From contig JAHZGC010000014.1 in the NCBI GenBank assembly GCA_019421015.1, positions 32,818 to 96,817 on the forward strand: a stretch of DNA of 64,000 nucleotides, in the 5' to 3' direction. Position 1 is the first letter of the stretch. Each line of letters starts with the position of its first letter. Under the pieces are notes generated by a model. That model searched no databases and had not been told where the DNA came from. It saw nothing but the letters and a program-made list of their open reading frames with translations. This stretch comes from Coriobacteriaceae bacterium. Lineage in GTDB: Bacteria; Actinomycetota; Coriobacteriia; Coriobacteriales; UMGS124. The position numbers were made by a program, and so were the translations under genes. Below are positions 32,363-41,426 of the stretch, one piece after another.

Positions 32363-33062
32363 CTGGTCGCTTCCCAAGGTGACCGTCTCTGTGGAGTCGG
32401 GCCTTGAGAGTCCGGGCAACACCATTGCGGTGGCCGACCGCATCGACGTCGACTCCATCGAGATGGGCGGCCGCACTATCGAGCTTGAGGACGGTCTGAC
32501 CTACGACGTCGCGTTGACCAACACCGGCGAAGGCATCCTGGCCACGGGTATCGTGCGCGGCGCGTGCCGCACCGAGTGCGACCGCTGCCTTGCTCCGGCC
32601 GAGTTCGACCTGGCCTCCGAGGTCGCCTGCTACTATCTGCGCGAAGAGCCCGAGGAAGACGTCGACGACGAGGAAGACTTCGGCCTTATCGACGTCGAGA
32701 ACGGCACGGTCGACCTCTCTGAGGCCATCCAGTCGAGCATCGCGATGGACATCCCCTTTGTCATCCTGTGCCGCGACGATTGCAAGGGCCTCTGCCCCGT
32801 GTGCGGCGCCAACCTCAACGAGGTCGACTGCGGCTGCGTCGTGGAGCCCGACCCCGACTTTGAGCGCCCGAACCCCTTTGCGGTCCTGGCCGGCTTTACC
32901 TTTGCCGACGGCACCACCGTGGCCGATCATGCCAAGGAGCTTGAGGAGCTTGACGAGGCGGCCGGCGAGGAGTTCGAGGACGACCTCGACGACGAGGAGT
33001 TCGAGGCCGCCTGGGAGGAACGCCAGAAGGCCGAGGGCGAAGGGTCCGGCGCTGGTGTGTAG
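32352..33062 (+). CDS. YceD/DUF177 family protein
   Basis: A 236-residue protein. Central CDRCLAPAEFD and CKGLCPVCGANLNEVDCGC give the Cys pairs of the DUF177 family, which is almost always encoded next to rpmF and is linked to 23S rRNA processing in other bacteria. The C-terminal ~60 residues are a very acidic tail (EEFEDDLDDEEFE). GGGGGAG precedes the ATG, which lies inside the end of the SepIVA-like gene. Molecular function here is inferred. Confidence 0.88.
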   Translation: MASSWSLPKVTVSVESGLESPGNTIAVADRIDVDSIEMGGRTIELEDGLTYDVALTNTGEGILATGIVRGACRTECDRCLAPAEFDLASEVACYYLREEPEEDVDDEEDFGLIDVENGTVDLSEAIQSSIAMDIPFVILCRDDCKGLCPVCGANLNEVDCGCVVEPDPDFERPNPFAVLAGFTFADGTTVADHAKELEELDEAAGEEFEDDLDDEEFEAAWEERQKAEGEGSGAGV

Positions 33063-33099
33063 TCGCTGCGCAGTGCAAGTTGCGCGTGCAATCGGTCTG

Positions 33100-33119
33100 G
33101 CTTATGTGATACCATAAGC
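33100..33119. promoter_or_regulatory. Palindrome upstream of rpmF
   Basis: GCTTATG (33100-33106, reading from g33100) and CATAAGC (33113-33119) are exact inverted repeats around TGATAC, 62 bp before the rpmF start. It may be a repressor site for the rpmF-plsX unit or a small hairpin. Unproven. Confidence 0.35.
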
Positions 33120-33180
33120 AGCTGTGCAAAGAAGCAGTCGGCTCCCGTAGGCGGGTGGCCGAGTTTAAGAGAGGTACATG

Positions 33181-33360
33181 ATGGCAGTTCCCAAGCGTAA
33201 AACCGGCCGTATGAAGACCCGTTCCCGCCGTGCCCAGAACACGCACGTGCACACCATGCAGACCGTGACGTGCCCCCAGTGCGGCGCTCCCAAGCTCCCG
33301 CACCGCGTGTGCCCCACCTGCGGCACCTACAAGGGCCGTCAGGTCATCGCCGTCGACTAG
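33181..33360 (+). CDS. rpmF: 50S ribosomal protein L32
   Basis: A 59-residue ribosomal protein: AVPKRKTGRMKTRSRRAQN followed by CPQCGAPKLPHRVCPTCGTYKG, the zinc-binding CxxC...CxxC form. Two ATGs are adjacent (33178, 33181); AGAGAGG is six bases before the second, which also gives the conserved MAVPKRK start. Encoded between DUF177 and plsX as in most bacteria. Confidence 0.96.
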   Translation: MAVPKRKTGRMKTRSRRAQNTHVHTMQTVTCPQCGAPKLPHRVCPTCGTYKGRQVIAVD

Positions 33361-33385
33361 TCTCGGCGAACGCATAGGCGACCTA

Positions 33386-33420
33386 GGGCCGGCACCGCGC
33401 AAGCGGCGTCGGCCTCTTTT
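33386..33420 (+). terminator. Terminator-like hairpin after rpmF
   Basis: GGGCCGGCACCGC pairs with GCGGCGTCGGCCTC (loop near 33399-33402, a few mismatches) and is followed by TTTT. It probably reduces read-through from rpmF into plsX. Confidence 0.65.
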
Positions 33421-33458
33421 GTATTCTCATCGACCACATCCTGTTGGAGGTACGGACC

Positions 33459-34472
33459 ATGAGCGAGAACGCCTCGGCAACCGGCGCACAGCTCGTAACG
33501 GTATGTGTGGACGCCGCCGGCGGTGACCGCCCGGTGTCGACGGTGCTCGAGGGCGTCGCCCGGGCCCTCGACGCCGACCCGGCGCTCAAGGTGATCGTCA
33601 CCGGGCCGGCCGAGGAGGTGGGGCCGTTCGCCTCCGCCCACGAGGGGCGCTGCGAGGCCGTGGCCACCACCCAGGTCATCGCCATGGGCGAGCACCCGGC
33701 CGAGGCCGTGCGCGCCAAGCGCGACTCGAGCATCGTGGTGGGATGCCGCCTCGTGCGCGAGGGTCGTGCCCAAGGGTTCTTCTCCGCCGGTTCCACGGGG
33801 GCGGTCATGGCCGCAGCCACGCTAGGTATCGGCCGCATCAAGGGCATCGACCGGCCCGCCATCACCAACGCCCTGCCGGGGCCGCGCCCCACGGTCCTGC
33901 TCGACCTCGGCGCCAACGCCGACTGCAAGCCAGCCAACATCGTGCAGTTCGCCCAGATGGGCATTGCCTACTCCCAGGCGGTGGTTGGGGTCGAGAATCC
34001 CACGGTGGGCCTTTTGAACATCGGCTCCGAAGACACCAAGGGGTCCCTCGAGGCCCAGTCGTTCTTTGCCGCGCTGCGCGAGGGTGTGCCCGCCTTCAAG
34101 GGCAACGCCGAGGGCAGCGACCTGTTTGCCGGCACCTTTGACGTCATCGTGACCGACGGCTTCACGGGCAACGTGGCCCTCAAGACCATCGAGGCCACCG
34201 CCAAGTACATGTTCGGGGAGCTCAAGGGGGCTATCGGTGCGTCATTGGCGACCAAGCTCGCCGGCGCGGCGCTCAAGCCGGGCCTGCGCGCCATCAAGGA
34301 CAAGATGAGCGGCGAGCGCTACGGCGGTGCCGTGCTCCTCGGCGTCAAGGGCGTGGTCGCCATCGGGCACGGCGCTACCTCGCCCGAGGCGGTCAAGAAC
34401 GGCACGGTCTGTGTGGCCGAGGCCGTTCGTGGCGGTCTGGTGCAGCGGATCGCGGCGGCTCTGGCCGAATAG
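33459..34472 (+). CDS. plsX: Phosphate acyltransferase PlsX
   Basis: A 337-residue enzyme making acyl-phosphate from acyl-ACP for phospholipid synthesis. VDAAGGDRPVSTVLEG, GSTGAVMAAATLGIGRIKGIDRPA, LLDLGANADCKPANIVQFAQMG, NIGSEDTKG and TDGFTGNVALKTIEA are hallmark segments. The usual DAMGGD start is DAAGGD here. TGGAGG is eight bases before ATG 33459. It links with fakA and the DegV protein, which deliver the same intermediate. Confidence 0.94.
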   Translation: MSENASATGAQLVTVCVDAAGGDRPVSTVLEGVARALDADPALKVIVTGPAEEVGPFASAHEGRCEAVATTQVIAMGEHPAEAVRAKRDSSIVVGCRLVREGRAQGFFSAGSTGAVMAAATLGIGRIKGIDRPAITNALPGPRPTVLLDLGANADCKPANIVQFAQMGIAYSQAVVGVENPTVGLLNIGSEDTKGSLEAQSFFAALREGVPAFKGNAEGSDLFAGTFDVIVTDGFTGNVALKTIEATAKYMFGELKGAIGASLATKLAGAALKPGLRAIKDKMSGERYGGAVLLGVKGVVAIGHGATSPEAVKNGTVCVAEAVRGGLVQRIAAALAE

Positions 34473-34560
34473 CGCCGCAGGTGGCGGCGGGTTTACAATC
34501 GAACGGCACACGGCCCCCGACCGCAGGCAGGCGTCGGGGGCGACGACGAGAGGGGGGCGC

Positions 34561-35331
34561 ATGCCCACGATCTTGACCAAGGTCGACCGCACCGAGCAGA
34601 TCATCGGCTACCGCTTCAAGAACCGCGAGCTGCTCAAAAGCGCGATCACGCATCCTTCTGCCGTGGAGGGCAAGCCGGTGAGCGCGGGCTACGAGCGCCT
34701 CGAGTTCCTTGGCGACTCGGTGGTCGGCTTCATCGTGTCCGAGGAGCTCTACGAGCGCTTCCCCGAGATGGACGAGGGCGGCCTGACCCGCCTCAAGGTC
34801 TCGCTCATCTCGGGGGAGTCGCTTTCGGCCGCCGCCGCCGAGCGGGGCTTTGCCGACGTCATCATCTTTGGCCAGAGCGAGCGCGGCACCGGGGCGCGCG
34901 GGCTGCATTCGGCCCTCGAGAACGTCTACGAGGCCGTGACGGGTGCCATCTACCTGGACGGCGGCCTTGAGCCGGCGCGGCGCTGGGTGCTCGACACGCT
35001 GCAGCCCCACCTCGCTCCCTGGCGTGCCGTGCTACCCGAAAACCCCAAGTCGCTGCTGCAGGAGAAGACCCAGGCCGACCTCAAGGAGACCCCCCGCTAC
35101 GAGGTCGTCTCCACCGGCGGCCCCGCCCACAGCCCCACGTTCGTCTCCGACTGCATCGTGGGCGATAGGGCCGTCGGCAGGGGAGAGGGCACCTCCAAGA
35201 AGGAGGCGGAGGCGGCCGCCGCAGCCCAGGCCCTGCGCACGCTCGGGTACATCGAGAAGGACTCCGACGCTGCCAGCTTTGAAGGCGACAAGCCCTGGCC
35301 CCTCAAGCCCCTCGAGACGGGACGGGACTAG
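34561..35331 (+). CDS. rnc: Ribonuclease III
   Basis: A 256-residue double-strand-specific endonuclease. The catalytic signature is YERLEFLGDSVVGF; the second acidic cluster is ENVYEAVTGAIYLDGG. A dsRNA-binding domain covers ~160-230 (NPKSLLQEKTQADLKETPRYEV ... GEGTSKKEAEAAAAAQAL). ATG 34561 follows GAGAGGGG. smc starts two bases after the stop, so the two are coupled, as in many bacteria. Confidence 0.96.
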   Translation: MPTILTKVDRTEQIIGYRFKNRELLKSAITHPSAVEGKPVSAGYERLEFLGDSVVGFIVSEELYERFPEMDEGGLTRLKVSLISGESLSAAAAERGFADVIIFGQSERGTGARGLHSALENVYEAVTGAIYLDGGLEPARRWVLDTLQPHLAPWRAVLPENPKSLLQEKTQADLKETPRYEVVSTGGPAHSPTFVSDCIVGDRAVGRGEGTSKKEAEAAAAAQALRTLGYIEKDSDAASFEGDKPWPLKPLETGRD

Positions 35332-35333
35332 GC

Positions 35334-38300
35334 GTGTACCTCAAGTCCCTCACCCTCAAGGGCTTCAAGTCCTTCGCCGACCGCGCCCACATGGTGTTCG
35401 AGCCCGGCCTCACGGTCATCGTGGGGCCCAACGGGAGCGGTAAGTCCAACGTCAGCGACGCCATCCTCTGGGTGCTGGGCGAGCAGAGCGCCAAGCAGCT
35501 GCGCGGCCAGGCCATGGAGGACGTCGTCTTTGCCGGCTCCTCGGCCCGCAAGCCCGTGAGCGTGGCCGAGGTCGACCTGACGCTCGACAACTCAGACCAC
35601 ACCTTGCCCGTGGACTTCGAGGAGGTCGTGGTCACCCGCCGCATGTACCGCTCCGGCGAGAGCGAGTACCTCATCAACGGCTCTCCGGCGCGCCTGCTCG
35701 ACATCACCGACATCCTCCACGACTCCGGCCTGGGCAAAGACACCCACTCGATCATCAGCCAGGGCAAGCTCGACGCCATCTTGACGAGCCGTCCGGAGGA
35801 GCGCCGCTCCCTCATCGAGGAGGCCGCCGGCATCTCCAAGCACAAGCGCCGCCGCGAGCGCTCCCTGCGCCGACTCTCCTCCATGGACGAGCACCTCAAG
35901 CGCGCTCTGGACGTTCAGAAGGAGGTCAACCGCCAGCTCAAGCCCCTCGAGCGCCAGGTGGAGCGCGCCCGGAGGCACAACGAGCTCTCCGCCCGCGTGT
36001 CTGAGCTGCGGACCCTGCTCTCGGTGGACGACCTGCGCCGTCTCCGGCAGCGCTGGAGCGCCCTGGAGAAGACCGAGGCCGACGCCGCCCAGGAGCTTGA
36101 GCAGGCCGAGGCCTCCCTGAGGGAGCGCCAGGCCGAGCTCGAGCGCCTCCAGGCCTCGCTCGAGGAGCGCGGCCGCAGCGCCGGAGATATCTCCGAGAGC
36201 CGCCGCCGGTGCCAGAGCGCCCTGGAGCGCCTGACGGCCGGCATGCGCCTGCTCGACGAGAAGGGACGAAACGTCGAGTGCCGCCTCGGGGAGCTGCGCG
36301 ACGAGCTGGGGCGCTCCGAAGAACGCGACGGTACGTGCCGCCAGGAGCTCACCGAGGCCGTGGCCGAATGCGAGGCCAACGAGCGTGAGCGCGCCGCCTT
36401 GCGCGAGCGCACCGACGCCGCCAACGAGCGCGTCCGGGCCGCGCGCAACGCGCGCCGGTCTGCCGAGGACGAGTTGGGCCGCGCCCAGGGGCGCCTGCGC
36501 GGCGCCCAGCGTGAGCGTGACGCCGCCAGCGTGGCGCTCGCCAAGGCGCGCGACGCCCTCGAGAGCGCCCGCGTCCAAGACGACCTGTTCGCCGCCCGCA
36601 TCGGCCAGCTCGAGGAGACGGCCGCCGTGGCGGACCGCGACGCAGACGACGTCGAGCGCCGTCTGGGGGAGGCGAAGGCGTCGCTGGCCTGCACCCGCGA
36701 GGAGGAGGCGGCGAGCCGTGCCGTCCAAGAGCAGACGCGCACCGAGCTGACCCGGGCCCAGCAGGCCGAAGGCGATGCCCGGCGCGCCTGTGCCGCCGCC
36801 GAGGCCCGCGCCGCGGCGCTCGAGCAGGCCGCCCAGGCGGAGGAGAACGCCACGCCGTTGGCCGCCCGCATCGCCGGCGACGCCGAGGCCCGCCGCTCCA
36901 TCCGCGCCCGCGTGAGCGAGGTGCTCGAGGTGCCCGAGGAGCTGGCGTCCCTGGTCGAGCAGGTGCTCGCCGCAAGCCTCACCGGCTTTGTGGCCGACGG
37001 CCCCCAGGGGCTTGTGGACGTTGCCCGTGCGGCCGAGCGCCTGGGGGCGTCGAGCGCGGGGCGGGTGGCCGTGGTCGTTGACAGCGGCGTGGAGGTGGCG
37101 CCCCCCTGCGACGGGCTGCCCGGCTACGCTCTGGCCGAGCGCGTTTGCGGCCGGCCGGGGTACGAGGGGGTGGTGGGGCCGTTGCTCGGCGGCGTCCGCG
37201 TGGTGGGCACCCTCGAGGAGGCCTGCCGCGCCTCCGTCGCCGACCTCGCCCATGGGTACGCGACCCCCGACGGGTCGATCGTGCGGGGAGGCCGTGCCCT
37301 CGTGGGGCGCGCTAGCGACGCCGCTGTGGGCGTGCTCGAGCGTCGCCGCCAGCTGCGCGAGCTCGAGGGGGAGCTGCCGGGGCTGCGCGAGGCGGTCTCG
37401 GCGACGCGCGCGGCCGTCGACGAGGCCGAGAAGGCCATCGCCGTCGCCCGCGCCGCCCACGACGACCATGCCCGCGCCGCAGCCCGCCTGTCCGGCGAGG
37501 TCTCCTCGCTCTCCTCGGAGGCGGCCCGCGTGCGCCAGAGCGCCGAGAAGGCCCGTGCGGAGCTTGCCCGCGTGCGCGAGCAGCGCTCCCAGGCCCAGGG
37601 CCGTTCCCTCGACGCCGAGGCCGCCGTCGCCTCCCAGTCCGACGCCCTGGCCGCCGCAGAGCTCGAGGCCACCGACCTCGAGGGCCGCATCAAGGGCCTC
37701 CAGGAGGCCTTCGACGCGACCAAGCGCGAGGACCGCGCCGCCCACGACGAGGCCAACCAGTGCCAGCTCGAGCTCGCCCGCGTGCAGGAGCGCGCGCGAA
37801 GCCTCTCCGCGCGCCGGGAGCGGCTCGAGAAGGAGTCCGCGGGGCTGGAGAAGGGCCTTGGGTCGACACGCGCCTCCGTGCGCCGCCACGAGGCCATGCA
37901 GGCTCGTGTGGCGCCCCTGCGCTCCCGCTACGAGGCCCTTATCGACGCCGCCCAGGAGCGGGCCGACCTGCTCGACGGCAAGGCCACGGCCGCCGAGAGC
38001 GCCTCGGCCGCCCTGCGCCGCTCCATCGAGCTCAAGCGCACCGACGTGGCCGACGCCACGGTGGCCCACAGCCGCGCCATGGCCGGCGTGAGCGAGGTCA
38101 AGGTCGAGAAGGGCCGCCTCGACGTGCAGGTCGACGCCGCCGTGAAGGCCATCGTGTCCCAGAAGGGCGTCGTCCTCGAGGAGGCGCTCGAGCTGCCCGC
38201 GCCAGAAGACCGCACCGCCTGCGAGCGCGAGCTCCAGAAGCTCGAGGGCGAGCTGGCCGCGCTCGGCCCGGTGAACCAGGTCGCCTTCGAGGAGTTCGAG

Positions 38301-38894
38301 GCCCTCAAGCGCCGCTCCGAGTACATCGGCGAGCAGGTGGCCGACCTGCAGCACGCCCGCGCCGACCTCACCAAGATCCTCCAGGTCATCGACCGCAAGA
38401 TGCGCAGCAGCTTTGTCGACACCTTCGAGGCCGTGAACAAAAACTTCGAGGAGATCTTCTCCATGCTGTTCCCCGGGGGCAACGGCCACCTCGAGATGAC
38501 CGTGCCCGACGACCCCGCCACCACAGGCATCGAGGTCGTGGCCCAGCCCCGCGGCAAGCGGGTCACCAAGATGTCGCTGCTCTCGGGCGGCGAGCGCTCG
38601 CTCACGGCTCTCGGGCTGCTCTTTGCCGCCTACCGCACGCGCACGGTGCCCTTCTACGTGCTCGACGAGGTCGAGGCCGCCCTCGACGACTCCAACCTCG
38701 ACCGTCTCCTCGACGCCATCGAGGTGCTCCGCAAGACCACGCAGCTCATCGTGATCAGCCACCAGCGGCGCACCATGGAGAGCGCCGACGTGCTCTACGG
38801 CGTCTCCATGCAGGCCGACGGCGTGAGCCGCGTCATTTCGCAGAAGCTCGAGCGCGACGGGGCGGCCGCCCTGCAGCTCGCACAAGAGAGGTAG
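35334..38894 (+). CDS. smc: Chromosome segregation protein SMC
   Basis: A 1186-residue condensin ATPase. The N-terminal head has KGFKSFADRAHMVFEPG and Walker A GPNGSGKSN. Long coiled coils (~165-500 and ~670-1010) flank a hinge (~515-650). The C-terminal head has signature LSGGERSLTALGLLFA and Walker B FYVLDEVEAALDDSN. Length is normal. GTG start at 35334, directly behind rnc. It loads on DNA with ScpAB, not encoded here. ftsY follows after six bases. Confidence 0.96.
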   Translation: MYLKSLTLKGFKSFADRAHMVFEPGLTVIVGPNGSGKSNVSDAILWVLGEQSAKQLRGQAMEDVVFAGSSARKPVSVAEVDLTLDNSDHTLPVDFEEVVVTRRMYRSGESEYLINGSPARLLDITDILHDSGLGKDTHSIISQGKLDAILTSRPEERRSLIEEAAGISKHKRRRERSLRRLSSMDEHLKRALDVQKEVNRQLKPLERQVERARRHNELSARVSELRTLLSVDDLRRLRQRWSALEKTEADAAQELEQAEASLRERQAELERLQASLEERGRSAGDISESRRRCQSALERLTAGMRLLDEKGRNVECRLGELRDELGRSEERDGTCRQELTEAVAECEANERERAALRERTDAANERVRAARNARRSAEDELGRAQGRLRGAQRERDAASVALAKARDALESARVQDDLFAARIGQLEETAAVADRDADDVERRLGEAKASLACTREEEAASRAVQEQTRTELTRAQQAEGDARRACAAAEARAAALEQAAQAEENATPLAARIAGDAEARRSIRARVSEVLEVPEELASLVEQVLAASLTGFVADGPQGLVDVARAAERLGASSAGRVAVVVDSGVEVAPPCDGLPGYALAERVCGRPGYEGVVGPLLGGVRVVGTLEEACRASVADLAHGYATPDGSIVRGGRALVGRASDAAVGVLERRRQLRELEGELPGLREAVSATRAAVDEAEKAIAVARAAHDDHARAAARLSGEVSSLSSEAARVRQSAEKARAELARVREQRSQAQGRSLDAEAAVASQSDALAAAELEATDLEGRIKGLQEAFDATKREDRAAHDEANQCQLELARVQERARSLSARRERLEKESAGLEKGLGSTRASVRRHEAMQARVAPLRSRYEALIDAAQERADLLDGKATAAESASAALRRSIELKRTDVADATVAHSRAMAGVSEVKVEKGRLDVQVDAAVKAIVSQKGVVLEEALELPAPEDRTACERELQKLEGELAALGPVNQVAFEEFEALKRRSEYIGEQVADLQHARADLTKILQVIDRKMRSSFVDTFEAVNKNFEEIFSMLFPGGNGHLEMTVPDDPATTGIEVVAQPRGKRVTKMSLLSGGERSLTALGLLFAAYRTRTVPFYVLDEVEAALDDSNLDRLLDAIEVLRKTTQLIVISHQRRTMESADVLYGVSMQADGVSRVISQKLERDGAAALQLAQER

Positions 38895-38900
38895 GTTGCC

Positions 38901-39815
38901 ATGGGATGGTTCCAACGGCTCTCCGAGGGCCTGAGCAAGACCCGCAAGAAGATCACCGGCGAGCTCAACGTGCTCTTCGAGATCGGCCCGCAGGTGGGCG
39001 ACGAGTTCTGGGACGACCTCGAGGCCACGCTCATCATGGCCGACATCGGCGCCGGCGCCACCGACCACGTGGTGACCCAGCTGCGCGAGCGCTCCCAGCG
39101 CGAGGAGCTCACCGGCGTGCGCGAGGTGCAGGACGCCCTGGTCGAGCTGCTGGCCGACGCCTTCACCCCCTGCGAGCAGGACCCCTTCGAGGCCAACCCC
39201 TCGTGCGTGCTCTTTGTGGGCGTGAACGGCGCCGGCAAGACCACCACCGTGGGCAAGATCGCCTCGGAGGCCAAGGAGCAGGGGAGAAGCCCCGTCATCG
39301 GCAGCGCCGACACCTTTCGCGCGGCCGCCATCGAGCAGCTCGAGGTCTGGGGCGAGCGCGCCGGCGTCGAGGTCGTGAAGCGCGAGCGCGGCAGCGACCC
39401 GGCCAGCGTGTGCTACGACACCCTCGACACGGCCGACCGCGACGGCAGCGACCTGGTGCTCATCGACACGGCCGGCCGCCTGCACACCTCGGTCGACCTG
39501 CTGCGCGAGCTCGGCAAGGTGGTCCAGGTCACGCGCAAGCGCGCCAAGATGCCCGTGTACGTGGTGCTCGTCATCGACGCGACCACGGGCCAGAACGGCC
39601 TCTCGCAGGCCCGCGAGTTCAACAACGCCCTCGGCGTCGACGGCGTGGTCATGACCAAGCTCGACGGCACCGCCAAGGGCGGCATCGCGCTGGCCGTGAG
39701 CCACGACCTCGGCTTGCCCATCCTGCGGGTGGGCGTGGGTGAGACCATCGACGACCTGAAACCCTTCGACGCCCGGGAGTTCTCCCGCGCGCTCATCACC
39801 GGCGAGGAGGCCTAA
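38901..39815 (+). CDS. ftsY: Signal recognition particle receptor FtsY
   Basis: A 304-residue GTPase that docks SRP-ribosome complexes at the membrane. The N domain (~1-90) is followed by the G domain with GVNGAGKTTTVGKIA, SADTFRAAAIEQLEVW, IDTAGRLH, TKLDGTAKGG and GVGETIDDLKPF. It lacks the long acidic N-terminal A domain, the short form common in Gram-positives. AGAGAGG lies upstream of the ATG. Its partner ffh follows after three bases. Confidence 0.96.
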   Translation: MGWFQRLSEGLSKTRKKITGELNVLFEIGPQVGDEFWDDLEATLIMADIGAGATDHVVTQLRERSQREELTGVREVQDALVELLADAFTPCEQDPFEANPSCVLFVGVNGAGKTTTVGKIASEAKEQGRSPVIGSADTFRAAAIEQLEVWGERAGVEVVKRERGSDPASVCYDTLDTADRDGSDLVLIDTAGRLHTSVDLLRELGKVVQVTRKRAKMPVYVVLVIDATTGQNGLSQAREFNNALGVDGVVMTKLDGTAKGGIALAVSHDLGLPILRVGVGETIDDLKPFDAREFSRALITGEEA

Positions 39816-39818
39816 CTC

Positions 39819-41267
39819 ATGGCTGTTTTCGAGAGCCTGTCCAACCGCCTGCAAGACACCTTCGAGGGCCTGCGCGGCAAGGGCCGCCTCACCGAGGCCG
39901 ACATCGACACCGCCATGCGCGAGGTGCGCATGGCCCTGCTCGAGGCCGACGTGAACTTCAAAGTGGTCAAGGAGTTCGTGGCCCGCTGCAAGGAGCGCTG
40001 CCTGACCTCCGAGGTGCTCGACTCGCTGACGCCCGCCCAGAACGTCGTGAAGATCGTGCTCGACGAGCTCACGGTGCTGCTCGGCTCCACCGAGAGCCGC
40101 CTGGTGCTCTCGAGCCGCATCCCCAACGTCATCATGCTCGTGGGCCTCCAGGGCTCCGGCAAGACCACGGCGGCCGCCAAGCTCGCGAACCTGCTGCGCG
40201 GGCAGGGCCACGCGCCGCTGCTCGCCGCCTGCGACGTGTACCGCCCCGCCGCCGCCGACCAGCTCGAGACCCTGGGCAACGAGCTCGGCGTCAAGGTCTA
40301 CCGCGGCGACGGCCAGCACCCGGTGCAGATCGCCAAGGAGGCCATTCGCGCGGCCGTGGACGGCATGAAGGACGTCGTGATCGTCGACACCGCCGGCCGC
40401 CTGCAGATCGACGAGGCCATGATGCAGGAGGCCGCCGACATCAAGGCGGCCGTCAAGCCCGACCAGATTCTCATGGTCGTGGACTCCATGACCGGCCAGG
40501 ACATCGTGAACGTGGTCCAGGTCTTTGCCGAGCGCGTGGACTTCGACGGCGTGATCATGACCAAGCTCGACGGCGACTCGCGCGGTGGCGGCGCCCTCTC
40601 GGTGCGCAGCGTCACCGGCAAGCCCATCAAGTTCATCTCCACCGGCGAGAAGCCCAACCAGTTCCAGGTGTTCCACCCCGACCGCATGGCCCGGCGCATC
40701 CTGGGCATGGGCGACATGGTCTCGATCATCGAGAAGGCCCAGGCCGAGGTCGACGAGGAGCAGGCGGCTGCCGCCGAGCGCATGCTCAACCAGGGCCTCA
40801 CCTTTGATGACTTCCTCATGCAGATGAAGTCCATCAAGAAGATGGGCGGCTTCACGAGCATCCTGTCGGCCCTGCCCGGCGGCGACCGCCTCATGCAGAA
40901 GGCCGGCGGCCAGATCGACGACTCCATCATGGACAAGACCGAGGCCATCATCATGTCGATGACCAAGGAGGAGCGCGCCAAGCCCCGCATCATCAACGGC
41001 AGCCGCCGTGCCCGCATCGCTCGTGGCTCCGGCACCGAGGTCTATGACGTGAACAACCTCATCAAGCAGTGGGGCGAGATGAACAAGATGATGGGCAAGA
41101 TGCGCTCGGCCATGCAGCAGCCCGCCGGCAAGGGCAAGAAGGGCAAGAAAGGCGGCAAGCCCGGCAGTGCCAAGGCCATGAAGCGCATGATGAGCGGCAT
41201 GGGTGGGGTGCCCGGCATGGGCAGCATGGCCGATATGCAAAAGATGATGAAAGACCTGTTCAAATAG
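39819..41267 (+). CDS. ffh: Signal recognition particle protein Ffh
   Basis: A 482-residue SRP GTPase binding signal peptides and SRP RNA. N domain, then GLQGSGKTTAAAKLA, CDVYRPAAADQLETL, VDTAGRLQIDEAMM, TKLDGDSRGGGALS and TGEKPNQFQVFHPDRMARRILGMGD. The C-terminal M domain is methionine-rich and ends GMGSMADMQKMMKDLFK. A lysine/glycine-rich linker (KGKKGKKGGK) lies before the final helix. It follows ftsY by three bases. The family 2 repeat element begins 29 bp after its stop. Confidence 0.96.
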   Translation: MAVFESLSNRLQDTFEGLRGKGRLTEADIDTAMREVRMALLEADVNFKVVKEFVARCKERCLTSEVLDSLTPAQNVVKIVLDELTVLLGSTESRLVLSSRIPNVIMLVGLQGSGKTTAAAKLANLLRGQGHAPLLAACDVYRPAAADQLETLGNELGVKVYRGDGQHPVQIAKEAIRAAVDGMKDVVIVDTAGRLQIDEAMMQEAADIKAAVKPDQILMVVDSMTGQDIVNVVQVFAERVDFDGVIMTKLDGDSRGGGALSVRSVTGKPIKFISTGEKPNQFQVFHPDRMARRILGMGDMVSIIEKAQAEVDEEQAAAAERMLNQGLTFDDFLMQMKSIKKMGGFTSILSALPGGDRLMQKAGGQIDDSIMDKTEAIIMSMTKEERAKPRIINGSRRARIARGSGTEVYDVNNLIKQWGEMNKMMGKMRSAMQQPAGKGKKGKKGGKPGSAKAMKRMMSGMGGVPGMGSMADMQKMMKDLFK

Positions 41268-41295
41268 GGGTCGGTCTGCCTGGTGCCCGCCTCTA

Positions 41296-41426
41296 TGCCA
41301 AAACTTGCGTCGCGTGTATGCCTGGCCTGGCAAATATGTCACCCCGTGTGTGGTTTGTGCCCCCTAATCCGCACACGGGGCGACGCTTTTGGCGGGATTG
41401 CCACACACGGGGCGCGGATTTTGGCA
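41296..41426. repeat. 131-bp symmetric element, four 26-bp units (family 2, copy 2)
   Basis: Plus-strand units at 41296-41321 and 41328-41353, minus-strand units at 41369-41394 and 41401-41426. Pitch is exactly 32 bp, gaps are 6 bp and the centre is 15 bp, the same as the element at 17971-18101. It separates convergent ffh and the HAD gene, and its right half encodes the last ~20 residues and stop of the HAD protein. Confidence 0.8.

Noticed and set aside
35592..41342. Very long open frame antisense to smc-ftsY-ffh, and similar ones opposite infB-nusA
   Set aside because: High third-position G+C removes stop codons from the opposite strand; the peptides are His/Gly/Leu-rich with no known motif, and the sense genes are certain.
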